Assembly: GCA_016199905.1 (NCBI GenBank)
Contig: JACQFU010000150.1
Span: 1-5,760, forward strand
DNA: 5,760 nucleotides
Direction: 5' to 3'
Origin: Candidatus Wallbacteria bacterium
Lineage (GTDB): Bacteria; Muiribacteriota; UBA6191; JACPRK01
How positions within the stretch are numbered: position 1 is the stretch's first letter; every line of letters begins with the position of its first letter. The position numbers and the translations under genes are program-made. Of the stretch, positions 1-5,645 are shown one piece after another. The notes below the pieces were generated by a model, which did not search any database, was not told where the DNA came from, and saw only the letters and a list, made by a program, of their open reading frames with translations.

Positions 1-37
1 AGAACTTTTCTTCTATCTTTTCGAGCTGGGAGAACAT
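1..37 (-). CDS. prfA: Peptide chain release factor 1, N-terminal fragment (probable)
   Basis: Only the first 12 codons lie in the window; the gene continues past the left edge. They read MFSQLEKIEEKF from an ATG at 37-35. This matches the usual opening of bacterial RF1, which starts M-(F/L)-x-x-L-E-x-I-E-x-(K/R)-(F/Y) and leads into the N-terminal helical domain. RF1 acts in the cytoplasm, recognising UAA and UAG stop codons on the ribosome and triggering peptide release. The identification rests on this short stretch alone, so it is an inference. No Shine-Dalgarno sequence precedes the start: the upstream mRNA is a C-rich tract. The gene lies 63 bases downstream of punA on the same strand and could be co-transcribed with it. 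The alternative is another protein with a charged N-terminal helix. Confidence 0.6.
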   Translation of the reverse strand, partial: MFSQLEKIEEKF

Positions 38-61
38 GGGATTGGGACGGGGGGGCAGGGG
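38..61 (+). other. G-quadruplex motif abutting the prfA start codon
   Basis: Four G-runs on the plus strand (38-40, 44-46, 49-55, 58-61) are separated by loops of 3, 2 and 2 bases. This satisfies the standard G3+N1-7 quadruplex pattern. The motif is on the template strand for prfA, so the transcript carries the complementary C-runs. It occupies exactly the bases immediately upstream of the ATG, where a ribosome binding site would normally sit. Folding and function are not shown by the sequence. Confidence 0.6.
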
Positions 62-73
62 CCATTGGCCCCT
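57..73 (-). other. Hairpin in the punA-prfA gap (distal)
   Basis: A perfect 7-bp inverted repeat (57-63 with 67-73, AGGGGCC/GGCCCCT) encloses a 3-base loop. It is the second of two hairpins after the punA stop. No U-run follows on the minus strand, only C-runs, so it does not look like a standard intrinsic terminator. It could pause RNA polymerase, protect the 3' end of the mRNA, or affect access to the prfA start 20 bases further on. Confidence 0.5.
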
Positions 74-82
74 TGTCGGGGC

Positions 83-99
83 GTGGGGCGGAGCCCCAC
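83..99 (-). other. Hairpin just after punA stop (proximal)
   Basis: A perfect 7-bp inverted repeat (83-89 with 93-99, GTGGGGC/GCCCCAC) with a 3-base loop starts one base beyond the punA stop codon. It is GC-rich and should be stable in RNA. It lacks the T-run of a rho-independent terminator. It is plausibly a 3'-end stabiliser or a weak terminator, and the following gene may still be reached by read-through. Confidence 0.5.
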
Positions 100-100
100 T

Positions 101-922
101 TCAGAGTCTTACAATGATCTCGGTCACGAGCCTGACAAACCTCGGCTCTGCGGCGCGCGCGGCCTTGATGACCTCCTCGTGGCTCACCTTGAGGTTGGGC
201 TCGCCGGTGGCCATGTCGGTGATCACGCTGATGCCGAGGACTTCAGGAATGCCGCCTTGCTTGGCGACGAGCACTTCCTGCACGGTGGACATGCCGACTG
301 CGTCGATTCCCAGCCGCGAGAACATCCGCAGCTCCGCTGGCGTCTCGTAGTTCGGACCGGTCACGGCGATGTAGGTTCCCTTTTGGGTCTTGATGCCGAG
401 ATCGGTCCCGCACTGCTCGGCCAACTCCACGAGGCGGGGCGAGAAGGGGCAGGACATGTCCGGGAAACGGGGGCCGAGACGCTCGTCGGCAGCTCCGCGC
501 AGCGGATTGCGGAAGCTGAAATTGGCGATGTCTTCGATGAGCATCAGGTCTCCGACTTGGAAGAGCCGGTTGATGCCTCCACTCGCATTGGTGACGATCA
601 GCGCCGGGATATCGAGGGCCCGGAACACCCTCACGGGGAAGGTGCACTGTTCCTCCGAGTAGCCCTCGTAAAGATGGAACCGGCCCTGCATCGCCAGCAC
701 GCGGCGGCTGCCGATGTTGCCGGCGATGAGCTGGCCCGAGTGCCCGTGGACGGTGGAGATCGGGAAGTTGGGGATCTCCTCGTACGGAATGCAGATGGGG
801 TCCTGCAGCTCGTCGGCCATCGGCCCGAGGCCGGACCCGAGGATCACGGCGGCCTCGGGCTTGGCCCCGATCCGGGACCGGACATAGTCCGTCGTCTGCT
901 GGATGTTGTCGTAGAGCGTCAT
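101..922 (-). CDS. punA: Purine nucleoside phosphorylase (trimeric class I type), Asp variant
   Basis: A 273-residue cytoplasmic enzyme, the full length of the trimeric PNP family. It cleaves purine (deoxy)nucleosides with phosphate to the free base and (deoxy)ribose-1-phosphate in purine salvage. Visible motifs in order: GSGLG phosphate loop (29-33), HGHSG (59-63), QGRFHLYEGY (79-88), TNASGG (111-116), GPNYETPAE (189-197), GMSTV (210-214) and the 5'-OH histidine in SHEE (H248). By alignment with human PNP, the phosphate and base residues are present (S30, H61, R81, H83, Y85, E193, M211, S212). The human Asn243 position, however, is Asp (D236, in ITDMATG). Asp here is associated with accepting 6-aminopurines, as in methylthioadenosine phosphorylases, although E193 is PNP-like. 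The ATG at 922 gives the usual N-terminal length but has no clear ribosome binding site. It lies 61 bases downstream of ahcY, which produces adenosine. The family is certain; the substrate is not. Confidence 0.95.
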   Translation of the reverse strand: MTLYDNIQQTTDYVRSRIGAKPEAAVILGSGLGPMADELQDPICIPYEEIPNFPISTVHGHSGQLIAGNIGSRRVLAMQGRFHLYEGYSEEQCTFPVRVFRALDIPALIVTNASGGINRLFQVGDLMLIEDIANFSFRNPLRGAADERLGPRFPDMSCPFSPRLVELAEQCGTDLGIKTQKGTYIAVTGPNYETPAELRMFSRLGIDAVGMSTVQEVLVAKQGGIPEVLGISVITDMATGEPNLKVSHEEVIKAARAAEPRFVRLVTEIIVRL

Positions 923-934
923 GTGCGCGAGCGG

Positions 935-970
935 CCGAAAGCCCGAAGCCCGAAGCCTCGAGCTTCGGGC
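935..970. repeat. GAAGCCC heptad repeats and 9-bp inverted repeat between ahcY and punA
   Basis: The 61-base gap contains two exact 7-mers (CCCGAAG at 942-948 and 949-955) preceded by a degenerate copy (935-941). A perfect 9-bp inverted repeat overlaps them (948-956 GCCCGAAGC with 962-970 GCTTCGGGC, loop CTCGA). No T-run follows on the minus strand, so it is not a typical terminator. It resembles a REP-like intergenic palindrome, which can stabilise the upstream ahcY transcript or dampen punA expression. Whether it is repeated elsewhere in the genome cannot be seen here. Confidence 0.5.
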
Positions 971-983
971 CTCGCGCCTGGCT

Positions 984-2282
984 TCAGGTTCCCATTTCCC
1001 AGCTGCCGAGGTACTCCTGTTGCTGGGGTGTGAGCGTGTCGATCTCGATCTTCATTGCGGCCAGCTTCAGGCGAGCCACTTCCCGATCGAGGTGCTCGGG
1101 GACCGAATAGACCTGCTTCTTGAGGGACTTGTGGCTCTTGGCCAGGTAGTCGGCGGTCATGGCCTGGTTGGCGAAGCTCATGTCCATCACCTGGGCCGGG
1201 TGGCCCTCGGCGCTGGCGAGGTTGACGAGGCGACCTTCGCCCAGGACGTTGACGCGCTTGCCGCCCTTCAGAGTGAATTGCTCCACGTAGTCGCGGACGA
1301 TGGCGCGCTTGGGTGCCAGCTCGGCCAACGCGTCGAGGTCGAGCTCGACGTTGAAGTGCCCCGAGTTGCAGACGATGGCGTTGTCCTTCATCGCCTTGAA
1401 GTGCTCGCGGCGGATGACGTGGATGTCGCCCGTGGCCGTCACGAAGACGTCGCCCTGGGGGGCGGCCTTCTCCATCGTGGTCACGCTGAAGCCGTCCATC
1501 GCAGCCTCCAGAGCGCGGGTCGGATCGATCTCGGTCACGATAACGTGAGCACCCATGCCCTTGGCGCGCATCGCGATGCCGCGGCCGCACCAGCCATAGC
1601 CAGCCACGACGAAGGTCGAGCCCGCAACGAGGAAGTTCGTGGCCCGGATGATTCCGTCCATCGTGCTCTGGCCGGTGCCGTAGCGGTTGTCGAAGAGGTG
1701 CTTGGTCAGGGCGTCGTTGACCGCGATGACCGGGAACTTCAGGACGCCCTTGGCAGCCATGCTCTTCAATCGAATGACGCCCGTGGTGGTCTCCTCGGTG
1801 CTGCCGATGAAGCCCTTCGGCAAGGGCTCCTTGCGGGAGAGCAGCTCGCCGACCAAGTCCGCGCCGTCATCCATCGTGATGTTCGGCTCCGTCGACAGGA
1901 CCGCGCGCAGGTGGCGGTAGTAGGTCTCCTTGTCCTCGCCCTTGATGGCGAAGGTGGGAATTCCGAAGTCGCTGACGAGGCTAGCGGCCACGTCGTCCTG
2001 GGTCGAGAGCGGATTGGACGCGCAGACCGCGACCTTGGCGCCGCCGGCGACCAGAGTGCGCAGCAGGTTTGCCGTCTCGGTGGTGACGTGGAGGCAGGCG
2101 CCCAGCCGGATGCCCTTGAGGGGCTGCTCCTTCTCGAAGCGGGCGCGGATCAGCCGCAGAACCGGCATGTTCTCATCGGCCCAGCGGATCCGGGCCAGGC
2201 CGTGCGCGGCGAGGTCCAGCGATTTGACGTCGTGAGGGATCGGCTGTGCCGCAGCCGCCTTCTTCGTGCTCTTGGGGGTCAT
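984..2282 (-). CDS. ahcY: Adenosylhomocysteinase (S-adenosyl-L-homocysteine hydrolase)
   Basis: A 432-residue cytoplasmic, NAD-dependent enzyme that reversibly hydrolyses S-adenosylhomocysteine to adenosine and homocysteine, relieving product inhibition of methyltransferases. Diagnostic blocks: LHVTTETA (64-71, catalytic His65), STQDDVAA (93-100), DDGADL (138-143), STEETTTG (161-168), VNDALTK (188-194, Lys194), FDNRYGTGQST (197-207), the Rossmann NAD loop VAGYGWCGRG (226-235) and NSGHFN (306-311, His309). The GTGQST block, the lack of the roughly 40-residue insertion found in many proteobacterial enzymes, and the C-terminus ending YLGSWEMGT place it in the shorter Thermotoga/archaeal-like subgroup. 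That subgroup lacks the C-terminal Lys/Tyr tail that reaches into the neighbouring subunit's NAD site in the human enzyme. The first 18 residues are a Lys/Ala-rich extension of no evident function. The ATG is supported by AGGAG five bases upstream. It has its own promoter and leader and is followed by punA. Confidence 0.97.
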   Translation of the reverse strand: MTPKSTKKAAAAQPIPHDVKSLDLAAHGLARIRWADENMPVLRLIRARFEKEQPLKGIRLGACLHVTTETANLLRTLVAGGAKVAVCASNPLSTQDDVAASLVSDFGIPTFAIKGEDKETYYRHLRAVLSTEPNITMDDGADLVGELLSRKEPLPKGFIGSTEETTTGVIRLKSMAAKGVLKFPVIAVNDALTKHLFDNRYGTGQSTMDGIIRATNFLVAGSTFVVAGYGWCGRGIAMRAKGMGAHVIVTEIDPTRALEAAMDGFSVTTMEKAAPQGDVFVTATGDIHVIRREHFKAMKDNAIVCNSGHFNVELDLDALAELAPKRAIVRDYVEQFTLKGGKRVNVLGEGRLVNLASAEGHPAQVMDMSFANQAMTADYLAKSHKSLKKQVYSVPEHLDREVARLKLAAMKIEIDTLTPQQQEYLGSWEMGT

Positions 2283-2287
2283 CGGGG

Positions 2288-2292
2288 CTCCT
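2288..2292 (-). promoter_or_regulatory. Ribosome binding site of ahcY
   Basis: AGGAG on the minus strand, inside a purine-rich stretch (GAGAGGAG), ends five bases before the ATG at 2282. It fixes the ahcY start. The bases GGAGCCCC (2291-2284) can pair with GGGCCTCC in the leader (2331-2324) with one mismatch, so access to this site may be conditional. Confidence 0.8.
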
Positions 2293-2318
2293 CTCTTATC
2301 TTATTGGGCGTCGTTGGG

Positions 2319-2364
2319 CCGGCGGAGGCCCGAGACCTTGGGGCGGCCCGGGCCGAAACGCCGG
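2319..2364 (-). promoter_or_regulatory. Structured 5' leader hairpin upstream of ahcY
   Basis: The leader transcript can fold into a two-helix imperfect hairpin. The outer 6-bp stem is 2364-2359 (CCGGCG) with 2324-2319 (CGCCGG). The inner 6-bp stem is 2354-2349 (GGCCCG) with 2332-2327 (CGGGCC). An asymmetric internal loop of 4 and 2 nt joins them, and the apical loop is 16 nt. No U-run follows. SAH riboswitches are known upstream of ahcY in other bacteria. Fragments here loosely resemble that class (AGCGCU, CCAAGGUCUCG, CCAACGACGCCC), but the pairing partners that define the SAH riboswitch fold are not present. I therefore call only a structured leader, not a riboswitch. Confidence 0.4.
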
Positions 2365-2372
2365 AAGCGCTG

Positions 2373-2401
2373 ATGATAGCACGATTCCAGCCCGCATTCA
2401 A
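2373..2401 (-). promoter_or_regulatory. Sigma70-type promoter for ahcY
   Basis: On the minus strand a -35 element TTGAAT (2401-2396) is followed by a 17-bp spacer and a -10 element TATCAT (2378-2373, five of six consensus bases). A TGC just upstream of the -10 matches an extended -10. The -35 begins 12 bases beyond the stop of the upstream membrane protein gene, which places a new transcription unit at ahcY. Transcription would start near 2366-2368 and give an untranslated leader of about 85 nt. Confidence 0.65.
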
Positions 2402-2413
2402 TGATGCGCCGCG

Positions 2414-3175
2414 TCATGCGGCCGCGGGCGCGTCCTCCTGGTCCTCGACCGGACCAGGCGCCAATACGCGGCCCAGCCACGCCATGAAGGGCAGCAACAG
2501 CGCGAAGGCTGCGACGCAGAGCCCGCGGAGCAAGTCGTAGTACGGGTAGCCCAGGTCCACGCTGCCCAGCGCGACTGCCACGAGGTTGACGTCCGCCAGG
2601 GCCACGAAGAGCGCCCCGGTGACGACGCCCGCGGCCACCAGCCCCTTGCGCCGCCCCAGACCCCCGGCCGCCCGGGCCCCGGCGAGCGTCCAGCAGCCCA
2701 GCATCCCGACGTAGAGCCAGGTGGAGAGCGTGCCCGTCCAGAAAAGCGCCCGGCTCTCCACGGCCATGAAATCCACCTGCGCGCTCTGGCTGCCCGGGGC
2801 TGCCTTCGCGGCTGCCTCGACCAGGGTCGTCGCCATCATCCCTTGTCCCCACAGGTCGGCCAGGACCGCCAGGAGCGTGAAACCGGCGCCGAACCAGGCC
2901 CACACCAGTCCGCGACGGCCCGCACGACTCGCCAGAAGCAGCGCCAGCGCCAGGGAAACCGCCAGGTCCAAGAGCGCCGTCGCGTGCCAGGGCAGCCACC
3001 CTAGACGCCAGAGGGTCGCGTGCTCGGCCACATATCCCGATCGCACCGGCGAGCGCGCCGCGAGGTCCAACCCCGGGGCCAGGATCGTCGCCGTCGTGGC
3101 AAGCCCCAGTAGGTGGGCCGCTATCGACAGGCGCAGCGCCAGCAGGAAGACGCGGTAGCGGCGGTTGGAAAGCAT
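2414..3175 (-). CDS. Unrecognised six-helix integral membrane protein
   Basis: A 253-residue protein I cannot assign to a family. From the ATG at 3175 it begins MLSNRRYRVF, a positively charged N-terminus leading directly into a hydrophobic helix. Six likely membrane segments are visible at about residues 9-32, 63-82, 89-109, 143-168, 178-203 and 214-237. Loops include an Ala-rich segment with several charged or polar residues (119-142) and a short acidic tail (EDQED region, 244-248). The reading frame is open further upstream to a TTG at 3283. The 36 extra residues are low-complexity, Pro/Ala/Arg-rich and non-hydrophobic, so I reject that start. The ATG has no clear Shine-Dalgarno sequence. 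The gene follows recQ after 147 bases and ends 12 bases before the ahcY promoter. Many small polytopic proteins of unknown function look like this, and its substrate or role is unknown. Confidence 0.7.
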   Translation of the reverse strand: MLSNRRYRVFLLALRLSIAAHLLGLATTATILAPGLDLAARSPVRSGYVAEHATLWRLGWLPWHATALLDLAVSLALALLLASRAGRRGLVWAWFGAGFTLLAVLADLWGQGMMATTLVEAAAKAAPGSQSAQVDFMAVESRALFWTGTLSTWLYVGMLGCWTLAGARAAGGLGRRKGLVAAGVVTGALFVALADVNLVAVALGSVDLGYPYYDLLRGLCVAAFALLLPFMAWLGRVLAPGPVEDQEDAPAAA

Positions 3176-3322
3176 CGCAAGTTCAGGTTGGGCTGGCCCA
3201 CGCAGGGCAGGCCCGGCGCTGCGCAGACTAGCACGCGGAGACTCCGGAGGAAGGAGAGTCGTGTTCGAGGGGGCGCGTCCCAACCAGCGCGGCCGTTGAC
3301 GGTCGGATCGCGCCCGGCGCGC

Positions 3323-5236
3323 TCACCGCCCCTCCGCAAGCGATAGCACTTCGCGAAACGCCGCCCCGGCCAGCGCGCCGAACCGCGGGTCGCGCGTCAG
3401 CTTCGCGCGCGTCGTGGCCGGCGACGAGAGGCCGCACAGGAACCGCGCGACCTGACGCGGCAAGGCCAGCGCCGCGTGGCTCTCCGCGGCGAGCGCATCG
3501 ATCAGCGTCCGGGCCTCCGCGCCCGCGGAGCGCGGCCACGCTCGAGGCACCTCGGCAGGCCGGTCTCCGAGGCACCAGCCGCAGTGGCCGCAATCCGTCC
3601 GGACCTCGCCGAAATGTTCGAGCAGCCGGGCCGTGTAACAGCCGCGATGCCGCGCGAGCTCCAGCACCTTCTCGATCCTCTCGATGTCGCGTCTCTCCCT
3701 GGCGAGGAACCGTTCGACGAGCGAGTCGCGCAGCCGCTCCGGCTCTTCCGGCAAGCGAATCCGCCGAAATCCCAGCCGCACTCCCGTCGCCTTCAGCTCG
3801 ATGGCCGCGGTTTCTTCCAGATAGTTCAACGCCGTCAAGATCCGCTCCCGCGTTTCCCCCAGCTGCTCGGAGGCAGCGGCGACGTCGAGCTTGTGCCAGA
3901 TCCGCGCCCGGACGGCGCAGGCGAAGAGCCTCTGCAGGAACTCGGCGCGACGGGCGTCGAATCGTGCCAGCAGCTCCTCCATCGGCACCAGCGGCCTCAG
4001 CGAGTACTCGTTGTAGAAGGCCCCCGTGGCGCCGATGATTCCGTCGAGCTCCAGGTAGGTGAGCACGGTCTCGACCACGAGCGGCCGTATGTCGTGCCGG
4101 CCCGACAGGTCGTAAACGGAGAGGTCGAACCGCTCACCGGCGCCCAGGACCCTGTCGAGCATCGACGCCAGGGACTCCGCGGCGGGCGTGTCTCCGTAGG
4201 AGAAGTTCTCGAGCGTCGTCACGTCCTCCTCGCACGCAAACATCTCGCAGGTGGAGGGCTTGCCGTCGCGGCCCGCGCGGCCGATCTCCTGACAGTAGCT
4301 CTCGAGCCCCTTCGGCAGGTTGAGGTGATAGACGTACCGGATGTCCTCCTTGTCGATGCCCATCCCGAAGGCGATGGTGGCGCAGACGATCCCGCCCGCC
4401 GGCGACATGAACCAGTCCTGGATGGCGTGGCGATCCTCCGGCTCCAGGCCTGCGTGGTACGCCCGGGCCGCAAACCCCCGCGAGGCCAGGTACTCGGCGG
4501 TCTCCTCGGCCGTCCGCTGGAGCGTGACGTAGACGATGGCGGGTCCCGGAGGCCGTTCGGAGAGCCGGCGGGCCAACCGAGTCAGCCGCTCCGACGACTC
4601 GCAGGGCGAGACGAGCAGGGTCAGGTTCGGCCGGTAGAAGCCCGTGTGGACCACGTCGCCCACGGCAACGCCGAAGGCGCGCGCGATGTCGGCGGCCACG
4701 TCCGGCGTCGCCGTGGCCGTCAGGGCCAGCACCCGCTCGACGTTCAGATCGCGCGCCAGCCGCGCCAGCTTCAGGTAATCCGGGCGAAAGTTGTGCCCCC
4801 ACTCACTGATGCAGTGCGCTTCGTCGACGGCCATCAACGAGATCCGCTGCCGTCTCAGCGTCTCGAGGAACCTCTCGTTGGAGAGCCGCTCGGGCGCCAC
4901 GTAGAGCAGCTTCAGCGAACCTTGCCGCAGGTCCGCATAGATCTTCCTCAGAGCGGGTAGCTCAACGCTGGAGTCGATCCGCTCGGCGGCGACGCCGTGG
5001 GCGTGCAAGAAATCGATCTGGTCCTTCATGAGCGCGATCAACGGCGACACGACCAACGTGACGCCCTCCAGGGCCAGCGCCGGAAGCTGGTAGCAGAGGC
5101 TCTTGCCGGCGCCCGTCGGAAAGATCGCCAGCGCGCTGCGACCTTCGAGCAACTTGCCGACGACCGCCTCTTGGCCGGTTCGGAAGCTGTCGAACCCGAA
5201 CGTTTCCTTCAGCAGGGCCAGGATGTTCGCGGTCAT
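3323..5236 (-). CDS. recQ: RecQ-family ATP-dependent DNA helicase with late zinc site
   Basis: A 637-residue superfamily 2 3'-5' DNA helicase acting in recombination and replication-fork repair. The N-terminal helicase core is complete: motif 0 (FGFDSFRTGQ, 13-22), Walker A TGAGKS (41-46), Ia SPLIALMKDQ (64-73), DEAH (138-141) with the RecQ aromatic-rich loop CISEWGHNFRPDY (142-154), III TATAT (173-177), IV (about 233-241), V ATIAFGMGID (286-295) and VI QEIGRAGRDG (316-325). After motif VI come about 207 residues, including a probable winged-helix-like region (about 385-415). Only then do the zinc cysteines appear: C533, C549, C552, C555. In E. coli RecQ these follow motif VI by about 50 residues. 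No HRDC domain is evident; a short tail containing RFLCGLSSPATTR (598-610) replaces it. A longer open frame upstream to 5431 overlaps the DUF1304 gene and is Arg/Trp/Ser-rich, so I reject it. The ATG at 5236 has GGAGG four bases upstream and begins 13 bases after the DUF1304 stop, indicating an operon. Confidence 0.93.
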   Translation of the reverse strand: MTANILALLKETFGFDSFRTGQEAVVGKLLEGRSALAIFPTGAGKSLCYQLPALALEGVTLVVSPLIALMKDQIDFLHAHGVAAERIDSSVELPALRKIYADLRQGSLKLLYVAPERLSNERFLETLRRQRISLMAVDEAHCISEWGHNFRPDYLKLARLARDLNVERVLALTATATPDVAADIARAFGVAVGDVVHTGFYRPNLTLLVSPCESSERLTRLARRLSERPPGPAIVYVTLQRTAEETAEYLASRGFAARAYHAGLEPEDRHAIQDWFMSPAGGIVCATIAFGMGIDKEDIRYVYHLNLPKGLESYCQEIGRAGRDGKPSTCEMFACEEDVTTLENFSYGDTPAAESLASMLDRVLGAGERFDLSVYDLSGRHDIRPLVVETVLTYLELDGIIGATGAFYNEYSLRPLVPMEELLARFDARRAEFLQRLFACAVRARIWHKLDVAAASEQLGETRERILTALNYLEETAAIELKATGVRLGFRRIRLPEEPERLRDSLVERFLARERRDIERIEKVLELARHRGCYTARLLEHFGEVRTDCGHCGWCLGDRPAEVPRAWPRSAGAEARTLIDALAAESHAALALPRQVARFLCGLSSPATTRAKLTRDPRFGALAGAAFREVLSLAEGR

Positions 5237-5249
5237 TCCCCCTCCACCC
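5237..5249 (-). promoter_or_regulatory. Ribosome binding site of recQ, filling the DUF1304-recQ gap
   Basis: The whole 13-base spacer reads GGGTGGAGGGGGA on the minus strand. It contains GGAGG four bases before the recQ ATG and directly follows the TGA of the DUF1304 gene. It decides the recQ start (5236, not the longer frame) and suggests translational coupling between the two genes. Confidence 0.75.
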
Positions 5250-5618
5250 TCACCGCGCCCGCCAGACCAGCAAGAACGCCACCAGCGCCGGAAGTCCCTG
5301 CACGAACAGGATCTCCTTCTTGGCCGTCGCCGCGCCGAAGACGCCCGCAACCACGACGCAGCCCAGGAAGAAGAGTTGCGTCTTTTCCGAGGGCCCGGCC
5401 GGCAGCGCAGCCAGCGCCCAGACCAGTCCAAAGGCCAGGAACCCGTTGTAGAGCCCCTGATTCATCGCCAGGGTCGACGTCGCGTCAGCCATCTCCTGCG
5501 TTTGATGAAAGGTCTTCAGACCCAGCGGAGTACGCCAGAGGAACATCTCCAGCACGAGGAACCAGCAGTGCTCGGCGGCGACGAGCAGCACCATGGCATT
5601 TGCAGCGAGCTTCAGCAT
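5250..5618 (-). CDS. DUF1304 family small membrane protein
   Basis: A 122-residue integral membrane protein of the DUF1304 family, whose function is unknown. It has about four membrane segments (residues 4-27, 54-73, 80-98, 103-119). Family hallmarks recognised from memory are the early EHxxFLxLEMFLW-type block (here E16-H17 and LEMFLW 23-28), the NQGLYNGFLA block (53-62), FFLGCVVVAGxxGAAT (83-98) and the KEILFVQGLPAL region (101-112). The length is normal for the family. The ATG at 5618 is preceded by AAAGGAAG (5635-5628), nine bases from the start. It lies 27 bases downstream of a partial gene and 13 bases upstream of recQ on the same strand, so it is probably in one operon with recQ. I infer no functional link from that alone. 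Confidence 0.88.
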   Translation of the reverse strand: MLKLAANAMVLLVAAEHCWFLVLEMFLWRTPLGLKTFHQTQEMADATSTLAMNQGLYNGFLAFGLVWALAALPAGPSEKTQLFFLGCVVVAGVFGAATAKKEILFVQGLPALVAFLLVWRAR

Positions 5619-5645
5619 CGAGTCGGGCTTCCTTTCGGCCGGCGT

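Noticed and set aside
2319..2364. Leader hairpin as an intrinsic terminator of the upstream gene
   Set aside because: No T-run follows the hairpin on the minus strand, and it lies downstream of the ahcY promoter.
2283..2380. Canonical SAH riboswitch upstream of ahcY
   Set aside because: Short fragments resemble the consensus in the right order, but the complementary CGAG/CUCG and GAGCGC/GCGCUC pairings are missing and the predicted -10 element overlaps where the 5' strand should be.
921..2540. Long plus-strand open frame (539 codons) opposite ahcY
   Set aside because: It is fully antisense to an unmistakable ahcY and its translation has no recognisable domain. Such long antisense frames are expected in GC-rich coding DNA.
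3176..3283. TTG start giving a 36-residue extension of the membrane protein
   Set aside because: The extension is low-complexity and non-hydrophobic; the ATG at 3175 gives a positively charged N-terminus leading straight into the first helix.
3309..3322. Palindrome after the recQ stop as a terminator
   Set aside because: It is a short GC palindrome with a workable stem of only about 4 bp and no T-run; it is likely compositional.
3476..4960. Long plus-strand open frame (494 codons) opposite recQ
   Set aside because: It is antisense to the recQ helicase core, is Arg/Gly/Pro-rich with no family resemblance, and is a GC-bias shadow.
5237..5431. N-terminal 65-residue extension of RecQ
   Set aside because: It overlaps the DUF1304 gene, is Arg/Trp/Ser-rich, precedes the normal RecQ N-terminus, and the ATG at 5236 has a good ribosome binding site.
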